This document shows positions 5,467 through 7,234 of a DNA stretch of 7,234 nucleotides, piece after piece. Within the stretch, counting starts at the first letter, position 1, and every line of letters starts with the position of its first letter. The stretch comes from Rhodoferax sp. Its GTDB lineage: Bacteria > Pseudomonadota > Gammaproteobacteria > Burkholderiales > Burkholderiaceae_C. Where the stretch lies: positions 1-7,234 of the forward strand of contig JAQGMQ010000425.1 in assembly GCA_028292305.1 (NCBI GenBank). The letters are read 5' to 3'. Both the position numbers and the translations under genes were made by a program. The notes beneath the pieces were generated by a model. That model had not been told where the DNA came from. It searched no databases and saw only the letters and a program-made list of their open reading frames with translations.

Positions 5467-6833
5467 TGGCGGCCGCAACGTCCCCCACAGCCGCCCTGGC
5501 CAGCTTCGCCGCCACGCTGCGTTTCGAGGACATTCCCGCGCCCGTGCTGCGCCGCGCGGAAGACCTGCTGGTCGACTGGTTCGGCTCGGCGCTGGCCGGC
5601 CGCAGCGCACGGCCGGTGCAGACCATCGCCGCGTTTGCCCGTGCCATGGGGCCGGCGCAGGGCGACAGCGAAGTGCTGGTCGACCGTGGCGGCAGCAGCC
5701 CGTATTTCGCGGCGATGGTGAATGCCGCGGCCTCGCATGTGGTCGAGCAGGACGACGTGCACAACGGCTCGGTGTTCCACCCCGGCACGGTGGTGTTCCC
5801 GGTGGCGCTGGCCCTGGCCCAGGCCACGGGCGCGAGCGGTAGGCAGCTGTTGACCGCGGCGGTGGCCGGCTACGAGGTGGGCATCCGCGTGGGTGAATTC
5901 CTCGGGCGTTCGCACTACAAGGTGTTCCACACCACCGGCACGGCGGGCACGGTGGCGGCCGCGGCCACGGCCGGGCACCTGCTAGGGCTCGACCCGGCGC
6001 GCATGCAACACGCCTTTGGCTCGGCCGGCACACAGGCCGCGGGCCTGTGGGAATTCCTGCGCACGGCGGCCGATTCGAAACAGCTGCACACGGCGCATGC
6101 GGCGGCGGCGGGGCTGATGGCGGCCAGCCTGGCGCGTGACGGTTTCACCGGTGCCCAGGCCATCCTGGAAGGGCCGCAGGGCCTGGCGGCCGGCATGTCG
6201 CGCGACGCCGACCCGGCGCGTCTCACCGACGGCCTCGGCACGCGCTGGACGCTGGCCGAGACGTCGTTCAAGTTCCACGCGGCTTGCCGCCACACCCACC
6301 CGGCGGCCGATGCGCTGCTGGCCGTGTTGCGCAGCCACGCGCTGCAGCCGGACGCTATCGAACGCGTGGTGACCCATGTGCACCAGGGCGCAATCGACGT
6401 GCTCGGGCCGGTGACCGATCCGGCCACGGTGCACCAGTCGAAGTTCTCCATGGGCACGGTGCTGGCGCTGGTGACGCGTTTCGGCGTGGCCGGCCTGGCG
6501 GAGTTCGACGCGCACTTTCGCGACGCCGAAACCATCGCCCTGCGCGACCGGATCTCGATGGTGCTGGACGCGGAAATCGACGCCGCCTACCCGCGCCGCT
6601 GGATCGGCAAGGTGACGGTGTTCACCCGCGACGGCCGCCAGTTGACCAGCCGCGTCGACGAACCCAAGGGCGACCCGGGCAACACGCTGAGCCGCGCCGA
6701 GATCACCGACAAGGCGCTGCGCCTGGCGGCCTATGGCCAGGGTGCCACGGCGGGCGAGACGCAGGCGGCGCTGGCGCGGCTGTGGGCCATTGCCGATGTG
6801 GAAAGGGTGGGGCGGCTGTTGCCAGCGGACTGA
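5466..6833 (+). CDS. MmgE/PrpD family protein, role in the pathway unassigned
   Basis: A 455-residue protein matching the two-domain MmgE/PrpD fold: a helical domain about 1-265 plus a small lid/C-terminal domain, with the chain returning to the helical part at the end. Characteristic segments are EQDDVHNGSVFHPG (94-107, with His105), VFHTTGTAGTVAAAA (153-167, with His155), DSKQLHTAHAAAAG (203-216, with Lys205) and SFKFHAACRHTHPAADA (267-283, with Lys269 and His278). The family includes 2-methylcitrate dehydratase (PrpD), cis-aconitate decarboxylase and epimerases of small polycarboxylates, so a hydratase, decarboxylase or epimerase acting on a C5-C7 carboxylate is plausible. It shares a stop/start with the transferase, which argues strongly for the same pathway, yet the three-step itaconate route does not need it. 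I recall an MmgE/PrpD gene in the P. aeruginosa itaconate locus too. Family assignment is secure; the reaction is unknown. Confidence 0.88.
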   Translation: MAAATSPTAALASFAATLRFEDIPAPVLRRAEDLLVDWFGSALAGRSARPVQTIAAFARAMGPAQGDSEVLVDRGGSSPYFAAMVNAAASHVVEQDDVHNGSVFHPGTVVFPVALALAQATGASGRQLLTAAVAGYEVGIRVGEFLGRSHYKVFHTTGTAGTVAAAATAGHLLGLDPARMQHAFGSAGTQAAGLWEFLRTAADSKQLHTAHAAAAGLMAASLARDGFTGAQAILEGPQGLAAGMSRDADPARLTDGLGTRWTLAETSFKFHAACRHTHPAADALLAVLRSHALQPDAIERVVTHVHQGAIDVLGPVTDPATVHQSKFSMGTVLALVTRFGVAGLAEFDAHFRDAETIALRDRISMVLDAEIDAAYPRRWIGKVTVFTRDGRQLTSRVDEPKGDPGNTLSRAEITDKALRLAAYGQGATAGETQAALARLWAIADVERVGRLLPAD

Positions 6834-6857
6834 GGCGGGTTTTATTTCTACAACAAG

Positions 6858-6863
6858 AAGGAG
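6858..6863 (+). promoter_or_regulatory. Strong ribosome binding site AAGGAG for the Bug receptor
   Basis: AAGGAG sits 6 nt before ATG 6870, in a short A-rich stretch unlike the surrounding GC-rich DNA. It is the best Shine-Dalgarno of the operon together with that of the hydratase, which fits the need for large amounts of a periplasmic binding protein. The 36-nt gap after the MmgE/PrpD stop shows no terminator hairpin, so readthrough is likely. Confidence 0.85.
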
Positions 6864-6869
6864 ACAAAC

Positions 6870-7234
6870 ATGACGAAGATTTTCTCGATGTGCCTGGCCG
6901 CGACGGTGGTGGCGCTGGGGGTTTCGACACTGGCCCGGGCCCAGCCCGCCTGGCCCGACAAGCCCGTGACCCTGGTCGTGCCGTATTCGGCCGGCGGCCC
7001 CACCGACGTGGTGGCGCGCATGCTGGCCATCCCCATGGGCAAGTCGCTCGGCCAGACGGTGATCGTGGAAAACACGGTGGGCGCGGGCGGCACCATCGGC
7101 GCAGCCCGCGTGGCCCGGGCCCAGCCCAATGGCTACACCGTGTTGATGCACCACATGGGCATGGCCACGGCACCGGCGCTGTACAAGAAGCTGCCGTTCG
7201 ATCCGCTGAAGGACTTCGAATACATCGGCCAGGT
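6870..7234 (+). CDS. Bug/TctC-type periplasmic solute receptor, 5' part, truncated by the window edge
   Basis: The first 121 residues are visible; family members are usually about 320 residues. Residues 1-24 are a signal peptide: Lys near the start, a hydrophobic core at about 5-20, and a likely cleavage after ARA (22-24) before QPAWPDKPV. The mature part shows classic Bug signatures: LVVPYSAGGPTDVVAR (35-50), VENTVGAGGTIGAARVARAQ (66-85), PNGYTVLM (86-93) and YKKLPFDPLKDFEYIGQ (105-121). Such receptors serve tripartite tricarboxylate transporters or act with unlinked membrane components, binding carboxylates in the periplasm. As the last visible gene of the operon, its likely ligand is the pathway substrate (itaconate or another C5 dicarboxylate). 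No TctA/TctB genes are visible; they could lie beyond the window or elsewhere. The gene has no stop within the window. Confidence 0.92.
   Translation, partial: MTKIFSMCLAATVVALGVSTLARAQPAWPDKPVTLVVPYSAGGPTDVVARMLAIPMGKSLGQTVIVENTVGAGGTIGAARVARAQPNGYTVLMHHMGMATAPALYKKLPFDPLKDFEYIGQ
6931..7127 (+). repeat. 17-bp perfect direct repeat inside the receptor gene
   Basis: TGGCCCGGGCCCAGCCC occurs at 6931-6947 and at 7111-7127, exactly 180 nt (60 codons) apart and in the same frame. Both copies encode ARAQP preceded by Leu or Val, once at the signal-peptide cleavage site and once in the conserved ARAQPNGYT motif. Its core is the palindrome GGCCCGGGCC. It is probably chance convergence under the same codon preference. 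Confidence 0.6.

Noticed and set aside
5466..6833. Calling the MmgE/PrpD protein cis-aconitate decarboxylase
   Set aside because: The segment EQDDV and Cys274 differ from the residues I recall at the decarboxylase active site, and making itaconate inside an itaconate-degrading operon would be futile. Only the family name is justified.
6834..6869. A terminator between the MmgE/PrpD and receptor genes
   Set aside because: The 36-nt gap has no inverted repeat; the TTTTATTT stretch is not preceded by a stable stem.
5982..7154. A 390-codon minus-strand open frame opposite the MmgE/PrpD and receptor genes
   Set aside because: It crosses the boundary between two well-supported plus-strand genes and has low-complexity composition with no recognisable domain.

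Overview
The window looks like chromosomal DNA from a high-GC betaproteobacterium, most likely Burkholderiales and probably Comamonadaceae (for example Variovorax, Hydrogenophaga or Acidovorax relatives). The basis is the strong G/C bias at third codon positions, a Bug-type periplasmic receptor (a family greatly expanded in Burkholderiales), and two intergenic repeat types at the left edge that I recall from genomes of this group. The genus is an inference from memory, not from a search.

Layout. Bases 1-318 hold no credible gene but carry hairpin-forming interspersed repeats. A LysR-type regulator (319-1215, +) follows. It converges on, and overlaps by 16 nt, a CitE-like CoA-ester lyase on the minus strand (1200-2057). 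A 176-nt intergenic region (2058-2233) then separates that lyase from a divergent, tightly packed plus-strand operon: two-hotdog hydratase (2234-3097), acyl-CoA dehydrogenase (3101-4270), class III (CaiB/BaiF) CoA-transferase (4285-5466), MmgE/PrpD protein (5466-6833) and a Bug-type solute receptor that runs off the right edge (6870 to beyond 7234).

How the genes fit together. CoA-transferase, hotdog hydratase and CitE-like lyase are the three steps of bacterial itaconate catabolism as known from Pseudomonas aeruginosa (Ict, Ich, Ccl): itaconate + succinyl-CoA gives itaconyl-CoA, hydration gives (S)-citramalyl-CoA, and cleavage gives acetyl-CoA + pyruvate. From memory, the P. aeruginosa locus also contains a LysR regulator, an acyl-CoA dehydrogenase and an MmgE/PrpD protein, so the set as a whole matches. 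The acyl-CoA dehydrogenase could feed 2-methylsuccinyl-CoA into itaconyl-CoA. The Bug protein would capture the dicarboxylate in the periplasm, in place of the TRAP transporter I recall from Pseudomonas. The main alternative is a related C5-dicarboxylate route (mesaconate or citramalate through mesaconyl-CoA), because those enzymes belong to the same families.

What is unusual. The lyase is split off onto the opposite strand. The dehydrogenase lacks the MCAD-type catalytic Glu but has one at the isovaleryl-CoA dehydrogenase position. The MmgE/PrpD protein has no assigned step, and its active-site pattern differs from cis-aconitate decarboxylase. I see no frameshifts, RNA genes, CRISPR arrays, insertion sequences or phage genes. 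This is best read as a variant of a known catabolic locus with two unassigned enzymes rather than as a wholly new system.
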